From contig JAWZYU010000004.1 in the NCBI GenBank assembly GCA_038380435.1, forward strand, positions 24,650,001 through 24,714,000: DNA of 64,000 nt, in the 5' to 3' direction. A program made the position numbers and the translations under genes. The first letter of the stretch is position 1, and every line of letters starts with the position of its first letter. Positions 1 to 10,454 of the stretch are shown here, one piece after another. Source of the stretch: Ryuthela nishihirai (lineage: Eukaryota; Arthropoda; Arachnida; Araneae; Heptathelidae). Under the pieces are notes generated by a model that saw only the letters and a list, made by a program, of their open reading frames with translations, did no database searches and was not told where the DNA came from.

Positions 1-238
1 AACAGCTGAAACAATATTTTATGAAGAAAGTTGTAAAAATAATTCATTCGAAAATGTCGAATTATATATTACGAAGATCGTAATATCTGTCAGATATTTA
101 TTATGTAGATTCCGTAGATTTTCAAAAAGTTCGAATTCAAGTGCATGGTGGTATACATTAAATAAAACAACCCCCGTTTCTTGCAACGGAGCAGGATCGA
201 GTTTTTTCCGGTACGCTACTGGGTAGTTCTAGTAGGTA

Positions 239-395
239 CAGTCGCTCAAAAAAGTATCCGTGATCTGGCAACTTCGTGTCACGTGACACGAAATTGCCAG
301 ATCACTAATTTCTAAAAAAAATCGTTGCCAGTTGTTGATATTTTTTCTGAATTCTGTAATCAACCATAGTGTTCGGATATTTCTTTGAGCGACTG
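239..395. mobile_element. Short TIR element (mariner-type MITE)
   Basis: A 157-bp element with 22-bp terminal inverted repeats beginning CAGTCGCTCAAA (20 of 22 bases match) and flanked by TA on both sides (237-238 and 396-397), as expected for Tc1/mariner integration. Inside, 260-305 is a near-perfect palindrome centred on CACGTG. It has no coding capacity. The TA target and TIRs are seen; mobilisation by a mariner transposase is inferred. Confidence 0.7.
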
Positions 396-450
396 TAGGT
401 GGTCATATTATTTTGATACTAGATCGTGTGGGCTCACTCACGGAAATATT

Positions 451-562
451 GAGCGTGTGCAGTTACCGTTCACAGCAAACTGGAGCGTGTGCAGTAACTG
501 CACACGCTCCAGTTTGCTGTGAACGGTAACTGGAGCGTGTACAGTTGCTGTACACGCTCCAG
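451..562. repeat. Pair of adjacent hairpins built from one motif
   Basis: Two palindromes overlap by three bases. The first has 36-nt arms at 460-495 and 497-532 around a single base. The second has 15-nt arms at 530-544 and 548-562. Both use the motif ctggagcgtgt-cag, which occurs three times plus its complements. It lies between two copies of the same MITE family and may have been inserted into one of them. Confidence 0.75.
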
Positions 563-697
563 ATATTTTTCCTGAATTCTGTAATCACGTGACACGAAGG
601 TTGCCAGATCACTGATTTCTAAAAAAAAATCGTTGCCAGATGTTTTTTCTGAATTCTGTAATCAACCATAGTGTTCGGATACTTTTTTGAGCGACTG
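563..697. mobile_element. Partial second copy of the 239-395 MITE
   Basis: This repeats the right-hand two thirds of the element at 239-395, including the internal segment with cacgtgacacgaa, the run of As and the right terminal repeat ending gagcgactg, followed by TA at 698-699. The left terminal repeat is absent, and its place is taken by the hairpins just upstream. Confidence 0.6.
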
Positions 698-699
698 TA

Positions 700-1322
700 C
701 AGTTTTATTTCACACCTTCATTCTACTTCGACCTACTAGTGCCGTCTGTGTACGGAGAGGATGATGCACGTGGTGGGGACACAAAGCCAATTGCAGAGGA
801 CGAGATAAAGAATAAGAAATGAGACAAAGGAAGAAACACGCGCTTAGTGAAGAGTGACATTCAGGTGGGTATTCGAGGACGGATCTGACACGTGCTCTTC
901 TTCGCCACACAAAGATGGAGAGATAATCTCTGCCGATCAGGGTGGACAAAGGATTGTGAATGCCGTTGCCATGCGTTACGAATAGAGTCCGACGTGGAAG
1001 GATATTTCGCAGTTGGACTCTAGAGTAAGGGATGTTAGAAACTTGCTTGGATTTTTAGTTTTTCGGAAGGAAAATTAATTCTGATCGAGGTCATTTAATT
1101 ACTACACTTGAAAAAGAAAAAGTAGCAATAAATTGTAAGAAGCTAAAAGAGTTTTTACAGATGCAGGATCTTTTGACTAATGATACTTAATGAGAGAAAT
1201 ATTACCAATAGCCTTCAGAGAGATTTGGCATAATGGCGATAGGATGATTTACTATAGCCGAGATATATTCAAAGAGATCTCGGCATTTTGGGTTGCTAAT
1301 AGTCCTATTCCTTGATTTACAC
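700..1322. other. Unassigned stretch
   Basis: No domain, repeat or convincing coding region is recognised. The minus-strand open frame at 710-949 has no familiar motif. Confidence 0.5.
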
Positions 1323-1573
1323 GGTGCTCAATTTACACGGTCAAGAAAATGCACCAGTTTCGTCATCTGAATGAGTGGGAATAAAGTGCAAAATAATGCT
1401 ACGTTAATGCTTATTATTGCTGCTGAATTGAAATTTGAGAAAAATGCTGCATTTAATAATAAACTCTCAATGCATGATTTATTCATAGCAAGGAGTTTTT
1501 CGGAACCTAGCCCCTTATTTCCCATAAGTTGTTTCTACTGTGTAAACCGCGGGATGGGTGTAAATTGAGCACC
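1323..1573. mobile_element. Possible 251-bp inverted-repeat element
   Basis: Perfect 16-nt inverted repeats GGTGCTCAATTTACAC occur at 1323-1338 and 1558-1573. No clear target-site duplication is seen. The 218-bp interior has overlapping open frames on both strands without recognisable similarity. A non-autonomous DNA element is the likeliest reading. Confidence 0.4.
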
Positions 1574-1710
1574 ACAAATGATAAAACAATATCGTTTATT
1601 AAATATGTTGCAGAAACTCATAAAGTTGTATTCTTTTCTAGGTCTGACCTGTTCCTTCCGAGAAATGCTATCTTTATTATTGTACAACATGGTCATTCGT
1701 CGAGCTCCGA

Positions 1711-1851
1711 ATTAGGCATGGATGTGTGTGACGTTTTTCTGCTGAGGACCTGCCATCCTCTCAGATCTCCTATGGCATATAAACTGACAGGCTCCTATCA
1801 GACCTCTGTGGCAAGCAGCTGCTTGAGGGGCTATTTATTTTTTTTTTTTTA
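1711..1851 (+). mobile_element. SINE-1 copy, head-truncated
   Basis: This contains the body and 3' end of SINE-1 (ggcatggatgtgtgtg through gcaagcagctgcttgagg, then a T-rich tail) but lacks the tRNA-like head found in the complete copies near 4.9 kb and 9.2 kb. 5' truncation of this kind is usual for LINE-driven retrotransposition. Confidence 0.85.
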
Positions 1852-2324
1852 ATATGGGCGAACACCACCTCCACGAATATACGCAAGATTCAGGTCTTGC
1901 AAAACAAAACATTGAGATCTGCGGTCGATGCCCCTTGTTCTGTTACTAACAGACAACTTCATAAAGAATCAGAATCGACCACATATATATTCATATTAAA
2001 TGCATCTCAAAAAGCTTTTTTGAGGCTGTTAAAAATAATCCAAATGAGATTATTTCTTCTTTGCTTAATTATGATCATAATGTTCTCAATAAGTACAAGA
2101 GACCTAAAATGATGGTTTTCTCTGAGGAAAGCCACTCGTTTTAGGTGCCTTGTGCATGATATATGCTATTTTTAGCTTGTGTTTTATGTTAGCGTCTAGG
2201 GGCCCACCCACGGGTGGTTTATTTGTTATATGTTTTTACTTATGCCATCTGGGCTTATTCTCAGATGGAGATGGTAATGGGTAATGTTTTACCTTGAACA
2301 TCACATATACACGATCTACGATGG

Positions 2325-2820
2325 GTCTGACCTTAAAAACAATGGTGACCCCCACAGGAGTGCATTGAATATTTCATAGAGACGAGATCTGACATTCAAG
2401 TGCAGCGCAATTTGCGTAGAAAGTGTGGAAGGAACCCACCATTGCGGAAACAAGAAAGAGGGGAACAAGAAATTCACGAAGACTGGAAGTAGCGGGAAAA
2501 ATTAGAGTAGCGGTCTACCAAGCACAAGTGCAGCAGACGTTGAACGAGTGCGTCAATCATTTGCACAAAATCCCATGAAATCATCCAATGCGCCTCCGGG
2601 AATTGGAAGTATCAACCACCACTGCGCACAGGATTCTGCATAAAAACCTGAAGCTTTGTGCCTGTAAAGTGAAGGTGACTTCAAGCACTCGAACCAGATG
2701 ACAAACCCGAAAGCAAGGCATTTGCCCCGGAAATATTCAGCCTCATCGAGAATAACCAAAATTACCTGAAAAAGGTAATATTCGCAGATAAAGCACGGTT
2801 AATAGTAATTTCTTTTAAAA
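2325..2820 (+). pseudogene. Fossil mariner/IS630-type transposase, N-terminal half
   Basis: Reading across frames on the plus strand gives an N-terminal stretch like mariner DNA-binding domains (IETRSDIQVQRNLRRK), then segments resembling helix-turn-helix 2 (HRILHKNLKL). Next come LQALEPDDKP, a phrase typical of this superfamily, and LKKVIFADKA at 2770-2800, where the first catalytic Asp should sit. At least two frame changes and several stops interrupt it, and the C-terminal half with the other catalytic residues is missing. No TIR was found. This is an old relic, and the family within mariner is unresolved. Confidence 0.6.
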
Positions 2821-2901
2821 TGAATAGAGAAAACCATATTATCAACCTGAATAACAATTTCGAAGGTGATATACAGATGAAATGTATGTGAACTGGCATT
2901 C

Positions 2902-3172
2902 AAAGGGTTAAGGAAGGGAATTAGGAAAAGGGTTAAGCAAGGGTATTATGAAAAGGGTTAAGGAAGGGTATTATGAAAAGGGTTAAGGAAGGGAATTATG
3001 AAAAGGGTTAAGGAAGGGTATTATGAAAAGGGTTAAGGAAGGGTATTATGAAAAGGGTTAAGGAAGGGAATTATGAAAAGGGTTAAGGAAGGGTATTATG
3101 AAAAGGGTTAAGGAAGGGAATTATGAAAAGGGTTAAGGAAGGGTATTATGAAAAGGGTTAAGGAAGGGTATT
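2902..3172. repeat. 25-bp minisatellite, about 11 units
   Basis: Tandem units of gggttaaggaagggtattat plus gaaaa, period 25, about 11 copies. Units differ mainly by t/a in gggtatt or gggaatt, and a few carry other single changes at the left end. It abuts the target site of the SINE-2 copy that starts at 3194. Period and copy number were counted directly. Confidence 0.95.
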
Positions 3173-3193
3173 TTGGTTGATCATGCTACGAAG

Positions 3194-3582
3194 GGGAGCG
3201 AGGTGGATCAATCAGTAGCGCGCCAGGCTCGTAATCTGTAGTTCCCAGGTTCGAATCCCAGCTGGGTCAGCGTTGAGACTTTCCTCCGCAAAATTTCCCG
3301 CCCTACCCACGGTCAGTAGGGGACACCGATCGGCTTGGAAAATCCGCCGTCCGTCGGATGGGACGTTAAGCCGTGGCCCTCTGCGGGAGAGCCATACCCT
3401 GTGCACGTTAAAGAACATACTGGATGGCCTTGACGGGAGGCTACCATCTGTCTCCCAACAGCTGTTCCAGTGGGTCCCCTCCCCCAACCTTCTCTGAGCC
3501 TTCGGGGTCCTTGTGACCTGGCCATTTAGCCCATGGTGTGCAAAAAAGTGCAGCTCAGAGGTAAAACAAACCAAACCAACCG
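3194..3582 (+). mobile_element. SINE-2, complete copy
   Basis: A complete SINE-2. It has a tRNA-like head (ggctcgtaatctgtagttcc, then B-box ggttcgaatcc), a central domain containing cgccgtccgtcggatggg, and a 3' end gctcagaggtaaaaca followed by a caaaccaaacc tail. A perfect 11-bp target-site duplication, atgctacgaag, flanks it at 3183-3193 and 3583-3593. Confidence 0.95.
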
Positions 3583-4481
3583 ATGCTACGAAGCACGGAG
3601 TTCAAAGTATCGGAGCGTCCGTGAGGTGGATTTTTTTTTACACTTACCTAATTGCAAAAAATGATTATTGTGCAAAATGTGTTTTACATTAAATATCGCA
3701 ATCAAAAAGAAGTGATAAAACAGCCTATACTGTAAAAAGAAAACGTGTTTCATTACAACAGTTTATGGTGGCAGCAAGGTTACCACCATTTTATGGTGTA
3801 CAGTAACACTGCATTCTGTAAGTGAACAGCTATACCCATAAAGTATAATCTAGCACCAGAAACAAGTTAACACCATATTCTGGTGAAAGAAAAAACCTGA
3901 AAAATGAAACCTAACTCACAGAAAAGGGATTTAAATAACATTATATTCTAACACCAGAAACAGGTGTAAGGTAACATCACTTTCGGGTAAAATTTCAGTC
4001 CTTAAAAGTGAAACTTAAACTAGTTAATAATGTTTACGTTATTACAGAGTCTCAACATTTGGAAGAAAGGATATTTTTATATAATCGTTTGCTAATACTT
4101 ACGGTGATAAATCATCATGAAATAAGTAAAGAAATAATAGTAAAATATCATATTGTGGTATTTGAAAGAGAGAAGAAATTTGATCATTCTCATTTTAAAT
4201 ATTTTAAAATTATTATAGAACAGTGAATTAAAATTAATACCAAATTCAAGAATAGGATATTATAAGCTAAACGTTAAATTAAAGAATAGGATTTTTGCTT
4301 CAAGGTTGATCTTAAGCGACACTATAATATGGGACACCATTTTGTAGTTTAACACCATTTTACAATGAAAGAAAAAATGAGAGAAGAATGAGAAAAAGAT
4401 GTCGCCATCGTATTTAACATAGACTCTGGCAATTGTTCCTTTTGTAAAATATTTCTTTAGTGCAAGTATTACGCAAATATA
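3583..4481. other. AT-rich stretch with a degenerate short motif
   Basis: No gene is recognised. From about 3760 to 4370 a motif like aacaccattttatggtg recurs in several diverged versions, suggesting an old simple or interspersed repeat. The 72-codon open frame at 4008-4226 has no recognisable feature. Confidence 0.4.
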
Positions 4482-4552
4482 TGCTCACAAAAATTAGGGG
4501 ATATTTCAAAATGAATATGAAGCGATAATATATCCCCTAATTTTTGTGAGCA
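4482..4552. mobile_element. 71-bp hairpin MITE
   Basis: Perfect 23-nt inverted arms at 4482-4504 and 4530-4552 (TGCTCACAAAAATTAGGGG and so on) flank a 25-nt loop. The sequence is reminiscent of mariner terminal repeats, but no TA duplication is clearly resolved. Confidence 0.6.
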
Positions 4553-4937
4553 GTATAATTATTTTAGACAGATATTTGGAATTCTTGATGTTTCGATATA
4601 AAATATGTAAAATTAATTTCATCATATTTTTAACAAATGTTTTAACTGCCAAGTGTTGATATCAGTTCTTTCAAGGACTGATTGTTTGTGGAATTTAGAA
4701 TTGAGGAGTTTTTATTTGCAATTTCTAACCTTTTCAGTAAAGCTGTTTTTTTTATTTTCTTTATATGTTTTGTCTGCACGGAGATATCATGTCGCATTTT
4801 CATTGGAGGATATATTCAGAATCCATTTGGATGCGGAGTAATACAATCAACTGCCCATAATTTTACTTACACTTTTTCTCCCTTTCACAGTTACTCTAAT
4901 ATGGTGAATAATTTACACCCTATTTAGATGTTTTAGC

Positions 4938-5144
4938 CGTCCCATGGCCGAGTGGTTAGCATGCTTGGCTACTGATCTAAGGGACCTGGGTTCGAGCCCC
5001 GGTAAGACATGGTTGTGCGTGTTGTTTTTCTGCTGAGGTCTTGCCATCCTCTCAGACCTGCTACTATGGCATATAAACTGACAGGCTCCTGTCAGACCTC
5101 TGTGGCAAGCAGCTGCTTGAGGGGGTATTTATTATTATTTTATT
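4938..5144 (+). mobile_element. SINE-1, complete copy
   Basis: A 207-bp copy flanked by a perfect 15-bp target-site duplication, tttagatgttttagc, at 4923-4937 and 5145-5159. The head resembles a tRNA, with an A-box-like tggccgagtgg and a B-box ggttcgagccc. The body follows, then a 3' module gacctctgtggcaagcagct with gcttgagg, then a (g)tatttatt tail. The 3' module resembles the end of the RTE LINEs in this window. Confidence 0.95.
4945..4999 (+). promoter_or_regulatory. Pol III internal promoter (A and B boxes) of SINE-1
   Basis: The A-box-like tggccgagtgg at 4945-4955 and B-box ggttcgagccc at 4989-4999 are spaced as in tRNA genes. Box sequences are seen; promoter activity is inferred from tRNA-derived SINEs generally. 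Confidence 0.6.
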
Positions 5145-5159
5145 TTTAGATGTTTTAGC

Positions 5160-6479
5160 TCTGCTTGCAGAGAACTAACCCAACAGTCCTTATTATCCGA
5201 TGTTCTAGCTTAATGACTTAGCTAACAACGGTTCGAGAAATTGTTCATGCTGGGAAGCGGGTCAAATACCGCAGAAAAATAATTATTTAAAAAAGTACGG
5301 TTTTGATTCGCTGTCAATAAGAAGAGAAGCTTTTAATAAGATTTCAAATCCGAAGCGCGATTTCGAAAACTTATGGAAAACACTTTCACTCCTTTCAGCA
5401 ATATGCCACATTAATTTTGAAAAAATCCTGCGAGCTCTCCAATTCGTTTCTATCCATTCCAGTGAGGCTTCAGTTGTCGCCGCAGCTGGATGGCAAAATG
5501 GATGGCAAGAAACAGATTCGAATCTGTAAACCTCAGGTAGCAAATCTGGCACATTGCCAACTGGGCCATCTACTCTAAATGTGACGGGAGAGTCACGCGA
5601 CGTTCACGTGTTTCTTGCGCAAAAAAAGATCCGAGGTTCCAATGGATGGATCCGTTTGCTCTCTCTCGAGGTCAGACTCTTTTCTTTCCCTTCCCGAGGG
5701 CAAACGACACCGACAGACAACTGTCAGACCTACGTGGCGGGTGGCCACGTGACAGGGAGAAATTTTTTATGCATCATTAGAAGACGGGGGATTTTTTTTA
5801 TTAACAGATTAGAAACTGATTTGAAAGTGTAGAGGAAATGGCGAAAGCGATCTGCTTCTGTGAAGATCAATTCGTACCTGAAGAGGAAGCAGATACTGAA
5901 GAGAGAGCTTTTGGCATCGTGCCAGAATGGCTCTCCTCTTCAAGTAGCGATCTGTGTCTGAAGACGAGGCGGGAGATCAGGTGACGTAAGAGGCTGATTA
6001 CTGCTTATGAATATATTATGCGACAAGACAAAGGATGGCGAATTACGAGACAGGATGAAATTGTGAAACAAAATATGGATGGTTTAGTAAGAGTTGCATA
6101 GGAATTTGGAAGGCCTTCAATTAAAGGGAATATTTAAAAAAAGAATCGGCTTAGTGCGCATTCTATGATATATTATTGCAGTCAGCGAAGTTCGTCATTT
6201 CCGCTGACGGGGTTCTAATGATGGACACGTGCAGTGTCCATTCTTTCCCCCCCTTCGACGCAGAATGACACTTTGAAAGGCAAACACTTCCAGAAGAATG
6301 GTTTTTGTCTCTGAAAGAAAAAGATTACGATAATGAAATACGACGCCATTTAACCTTCGGCATACCTCTGTATCATGTGTCGCTATTAAGAGACAGATGT
6401 TCACTTTCCTCTGGATACTGAGTGTGTGTGGGGGGGATACTGATGAGGATTTCTCTTTTCAGCATTCTCTTCTACTGGT
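5160..6479. other. Unassigned stretch
   Basis: No family is recognised. The open frames at 5283-5552 (minus) and 5554-5832 (plus) have no motif I can place. Around 5850-5960 there is a purine-rich stretch with repeated gaagagga-like words. Confidence 0.4.
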
Positions 6480-6665
6480 TGGGGACCCTTTATAAGGTGC
6501 GGGGCCTGGGGCGAAGTGCTGACTCTACTTTCCTCCTCCGAATACGGCGACGCACGACGGCGCTCCCCAGCAGCAGACGCTTTCCGCTCTTGGAACGATT
6601 TCGAGATTCCGTATCTTCATTCTTGACACCTAACGACATCTGGTGACTAAGGGACGAACTCCTTT
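6480..6665 (+). other. Possible LTR end with primer-binding site
   Basis: A TATA-like ctttataagg at about 6488 is followed by a GC-rich segment. At about 6631-6660, gacatctggtgactaagggacgaa resembles the junction between an LTR end (..CA) and a primer-binding site beginning TGGTGAC in arthropod LTR retrotransposons. No second LTR, gag or pol is seen nearby. A relic or solo LTR is possible, and an ordinary host promoter is the alternative. Confidence 0.25.
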
Positions 6666-7033
6666 CGCCCTTGGTGATTTTCTTTCCTTCTGCTGTTACA
6701 GGAGACAAACGAAGCAAGAGATATCGTCACAATTGTTTTTCTCTTCCGGTCATAATCCGACCGAGATGTTGGGGAACTGAAATAACTTTAATTTAACTTA
6801 ATCGGAAATAGGGAAACATTGAAAATAAAAGTGACTGTTTAATATTTTAATAACATTATTAACTGTATTAAAGATGGATTCCTTTACTGTAAAATCACAT
6901 TGCTCTCAACTAAATAAATCTACCTTCTTTACGAATTATGCTCAGTGGAGATCGATAAAATTGAAATATTGCTTTTTTTTTGTTACTCGTCTAGTAAAAC
7001 GATCGATCAACTCTTTTTTCCCCCACTTCTTGA

Positions 7034-7328
7034 GTTGGGTTGTTTTACTTCTGAGCGGCACTTTTTTGCACACCATGGGTTAAATGGCCAGGTCACAAGG
7101 ACCCCGAAGGCTCAGATAAGGTTGGGGGAGGGGATTCACTGAAACAGTTGTTGGGAGAAAGATGGTAGCCTCCCTCAAGGCCATCCAGCCTGTTCTATAT
7201 CGTGCACAGGTTATGGCTCTCCCGCATACGAGGCCACGTCTTAACGTCCCATCCGACGGACGGCGGCCTTTCCAAGCCCATCGGTGTCCCCTACTGACCG
7301 TGGGCAGGGCGGGGAGTATTGCGGAGAT
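7034..7328 (-). mobile_element. SINE-2 copy, head-truncated
   Basis: This runs from the AACCC-type tail (read as gttgggttgttttac) through the central domain, and stops at gcggagata before the tRNA-like head. RTE sequence begins directly after it, so the junction may reflect the RTE truncation or a later deletion. Confidence 0.9.
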
Positions 7329-7329
7329 A

Positions 7330-8490
7330 GTAATATTAGAGGGGACAATGAGAAATGTTTAGCGTTTCAGAAACCTTTGGTTGCTAGCTTTGTTGATTTG
7401 AAAAAGGCTTTCGACTCTGTTGATCGTCATAATTTGTGGTTGATTGTGAAATCATATGGCATACCAGACAAGTTAGTTTACATAATGAAAGCTCTCTATA
7501 ATAACACTGAGTCGTGTGTAAGAGTTGGTAAATCTTGTAGCAATTGGTTTAGCATTACTTCTGGTGTTCGACAAAGGTGCATTTTGTCTCCTTTTCTGTT
7601 TAGTTTGGTTATTATGTTATGCGAAATTCACTTCAAGGGAAAGATTTTGGCCTTAAATGGGCTGGAGATACGAAAATTTCTGATTTAGATTATGCTGATG
7701 ATTTAGCCCTTTTGGCAAATGATGTTGATGAGCCGAAATCTTTCATTCGAGCTGTTGATGACACTGGTAGTAGAGTAGGTTTGGTTATAAACAGAGAGAA
7801 ACTAAAGTGATAAAAATTGGTCAGGCAGGCTGTGATTCAGTTAATCTGAATGGTTGCAGTCTTGAGCAGGTGTCACAGTTTAATTACCTAGGGAGCTATG
7901 TAACAGATACTGGTGATGTGCGGCATGAGATTAACAGACTAATTGGTATTGCTGCCGGGACTTTTAAGAATCTATGGAGATTGTGGAGAAATAGGTGTAT
8001 ACACCTAAAGACTAAAATTAGACTGTATAATAGTTTGGTTCTTTCTAGGGTTAGTTATGGTAGTGAAACTTGGACACTTTGTAAACAAGATAACAGGAAA
8101 CAAGATGCTTTTGTTTCTAGATGCTTACGTAGTATCTTGGGTATTAGGTGGTTTAACTTTGTTACTAATGATGAGGTTAGGCAAAGGAGTTTGCAACCTC
8201 CTTTAAGCAGCATATTGTGCAGAGAGAGACTCCGTTGGTTTGGCCATGTTGCCCGTATGAATAATTATAGATTGGCGAATAGGGTTATGAACAGTGTGCC
8301 TAAAGGCCTTAGAAAGAAGGGGAGACCTAGGATGCGGTGGGCAGACAATGTCAAACAGGACCTTGTTAGAATTGGTGTGCAGTGGCCAGATGCAGTAGAT
8401 GTAGCTCAGGATAGACTTGCTTGGAGAACTAAATTGCACGGTCTGGTTGGACCTCTGTAGCCCATGGCTGCTTGAGGATGATGATGATGG
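7330..8490 (+). mobile_element. RTE-clade LINE, 5'-truncated (copy 1)
   Basis: The 3' third of an RTE-type LINE. The palm of the reverse transcriptase is visible (VASFVDLKKAFDSVDRHN near 7380, then the catalytic YADD in DLDYADDLALLAN near 7690), followed by the long C-terminal region with GSETWTLCKQDNRK and RLRWFGHVAR. Two frame changes (around 7600-7680 and 7800) split it into three open frames: 7284-7688, 7619-7810 and 7807-8460. It ends with gacctctgtagcccatggct, gcttgagg and a short (atg)n tail, a typical RTE 3' end. The endonuclease is missing, so the copy is inactive. Confidence 0.9.
7807..8460 (+). pseudogene. RTE reverse transcriptase C-terminal fragment
   Basis: A 217-codon open frame covering the region downstream of the YADD motif, beginning at an internal Met created by the frameshift rather than a real start. 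Key segments are FNYLGSYVTDTGDVRHEINR, SRVSYGSETWTL, RERLRWFGHVARM and RGRPRMRW-like KGRPRMRW. The same segments recur in the minus-strand copies near 15, 48 and 54 kb, which confirms the family. Confidence 0.85.
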
Positions 8491-8519
8491 CTAACATACA
8501 CATTTTCTTAGCATTCCGT

Positions 8520-8900
8520 ATGTTCTGTTTTTTTTAATGATTTATTTATTGAGACAAATTCAAATAAATCATTCCTTATTTACAGATGTCCCGCAAAGGT
8601 AACAGCTTATCTGCAGGAGAGAATAATACATTGTCATAAAACATAATATCTTCTTTCTTCATTAATTTGCTAATCTTAATATATTTATATCACATTGCAT
8701 TTACTATGTGCCATCTTACTATTTCAGTTTAGAATTTCGACATTCAATAATATGCTCTCTTTAGAATTTTATTTTTACCTTTTTGTCATTTAGAATATTT
8801 CAAAATAACAATCAGTTTTTTATGTTTACATTCAGCACCACATAATTTGTCAGTAGGTATTAATTATCTAATTTTCCTCAGTTCTTTGTTTTGTTCTGAT
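8520..8900 (-). mobile_element. Probable 3' UTR end of a CR1-group LINE
   Basis: On the minus strand the sequence tattattctctcctgcagat followed by aagc closely matches the 3' UTR of the LINE ending at 30883 (attcttctctcctgcagataagc). It is followed by an AT-rich end with aataaataaatcatt. No coding sequence is left. Confidence 0.45.
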
Positions 8901-9198
8901 TTGTTTCTCAGTTCTTGTCGTGATCGGACGTACTTTTTTGAAGCTCCTGCTAGCCCGCCGTTTTCGGACATCCTTCATCACTCCGACCACCATCGGTTGA
9001 CCATCTGGGCCTCTTCGGACCTGTAAGTGCTATTAACTTTTATTGCTCCTGCCCCTCCCCGACGTCAGTCTCCGTGTTCAGTGTCTTCTGTGCTGTGTGC
9101 TGCCAAAGACCAATGAGACCGAATTTTTGGACTATTGCTGCACTCTCCCTGTTGTCGCGGGCGGGTCTCGTTGCTTTTTCCGCCAGTATATCTTTTGC

Positions 9199-9412
9199 AG
9201 CCGTCCCGTGGACGAGTGGTTAGCACGCTTGGCTACTGATATAAGGGACCTGGGTTCGAGCCCCGGTATTAGGCATGGATGTGTGTGTCGTTTTTCTGCT
9301 GAGGTCCTGCCATCCTCTCAGATCTCCTACTGTGGCATAATAAACTGACAGGCTCCTGTCAGACCTCTGTGGCAAGCAGCTGCTTGAGGGGGTATTTATT
9401 TAGTTTATTTAT
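9199..9412 (+). mobile_element. SINE-1 inserted in LINE leader
   Basis: A complete copy with a perfect 12-bp target-site duplication, tatatcttttgc, at 9187-9198 and 9413-9424. It splits the leader of the CR1-group LINE about 40 bp upstream of its ORF1 start, so it arrived after that LINE. Confidence 0.95.
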
Positions 9413-9452
9413 TATATCTTTTGCCAGAGGCATATCGCTTCCGCTCACAACA

Positions 9453-10390
9453 ATGACTTCAATTTGCAACAGATGTGGCGAAGCAGTAACACCTAACTCT
9501 GAATGCATATTTTGCAGTGGATGCAAAGGCAAACTGCATTTTGTCTGTTCGGGCACAACAGAAAAAAATTACAAAAAGCTGTCCCTAAAAAAGAAGAATG
9601 CGTGGTTATGTTGCGAATGCAAGTTGGACAAAACAAACCCAAAAGCGACCTTAGACATGGGAATCAGAGACAATTCGCAACTTGAGAGAAAAACGACTTT
9701 GGGACTTGGTTGACCGAAATCCTAGAATTAAAACACGAAATAAAAGACTTAAGGAAATCTGTCGAATTTTTTTCGGAAAAATACGATTTAATTTTAAACA
9801 AACTGGAAGACCAGGAGAACAGACAAACAGAACTAACAAAAACACTTACGGCTACTCAGAATTTGCACACAGAGCTAGCTAAGGAAGTAATGCAAATGAA
9901 ACAACACATAAACGATTTGGATCAGTACGGAAGAAATCGAAACATCGAATTGCATGGCATCCCTGTACAAAACCAAGAAGACGGAAACACTCTAAAGGAA
10001 TTAATGACAAAAATATTGCGAACCTTGAAAATTGAACAATTGAATGAGCAAAGCCTTGATGTCTTACACAGATTGCCATCAAGAAATAAGACAAAAATCT
10101 CAGTCATCATAGCCCAATTCAAATCAAGGGTCCAGCGAGATGAGTGGATGGCCAAACGAAGGAACAAATTCACAACTAGGAATGCTGACATAGATGATAC
10201 GGAATCTCCTATTTATGTGAACGAAAACTTAACAGTGATCAATAGAGGAATCTTCTGGAAAACGAGAACACTGGCTAAGGCCAAAAACTAGAAATATGTG
10301 TGGTGTACAAATGGTAAGATCATGTTGAGGAAAGATGAAGGGGACAAAGTAATTCATGTAAATATGTTAACTGATTTTGATATGTTATAA
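9453..10390 (+). pseudogene. LINE ORF1 with PHD-like finger (copy A)
   Basis: ORF1p-type nucleic-acid-binding protein. It starts MTSICNRCGEAV; cysteines in CNRC, ECIFCSGC and WLCCEC with HFVC form a PHD-like zinc finger in residues 4-55. A coiled-coil stretch with heptad leucines follows (ELKHEIKDLRKSVEFF). The C-terminal domain contains LDQYGRNRNIELHGIP and VNENLTVINRGIFWKTR, like the RRM/CTD region of L1-type ORF1 proteins. One frame change near 9700 and a TAG near 10290 disrupt it; the remainder KYVWCTNGKIMLRK runs on to a stop at 10390. The ATG chosen aligns with that of the copy at 26215. Confidence 0.75.
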
Positions 10391-10454
10391 TTTCTTTTAT
10401 TGAGTTATTTGGTTATATTTCTTTTGATCCGTTATGTTTAGTGAACCAAATTAT

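Noticed and set aside
2902..3172. CRISPR array
   Set aside because: Units are contiguous without spacers and the sequence context is eukaryotic.
4938..5005. tRNA gene
   Set aside because: Same reasoning: it is the head of SINE-1 and is flanked by a target-site duplication that includes the whole SINE.
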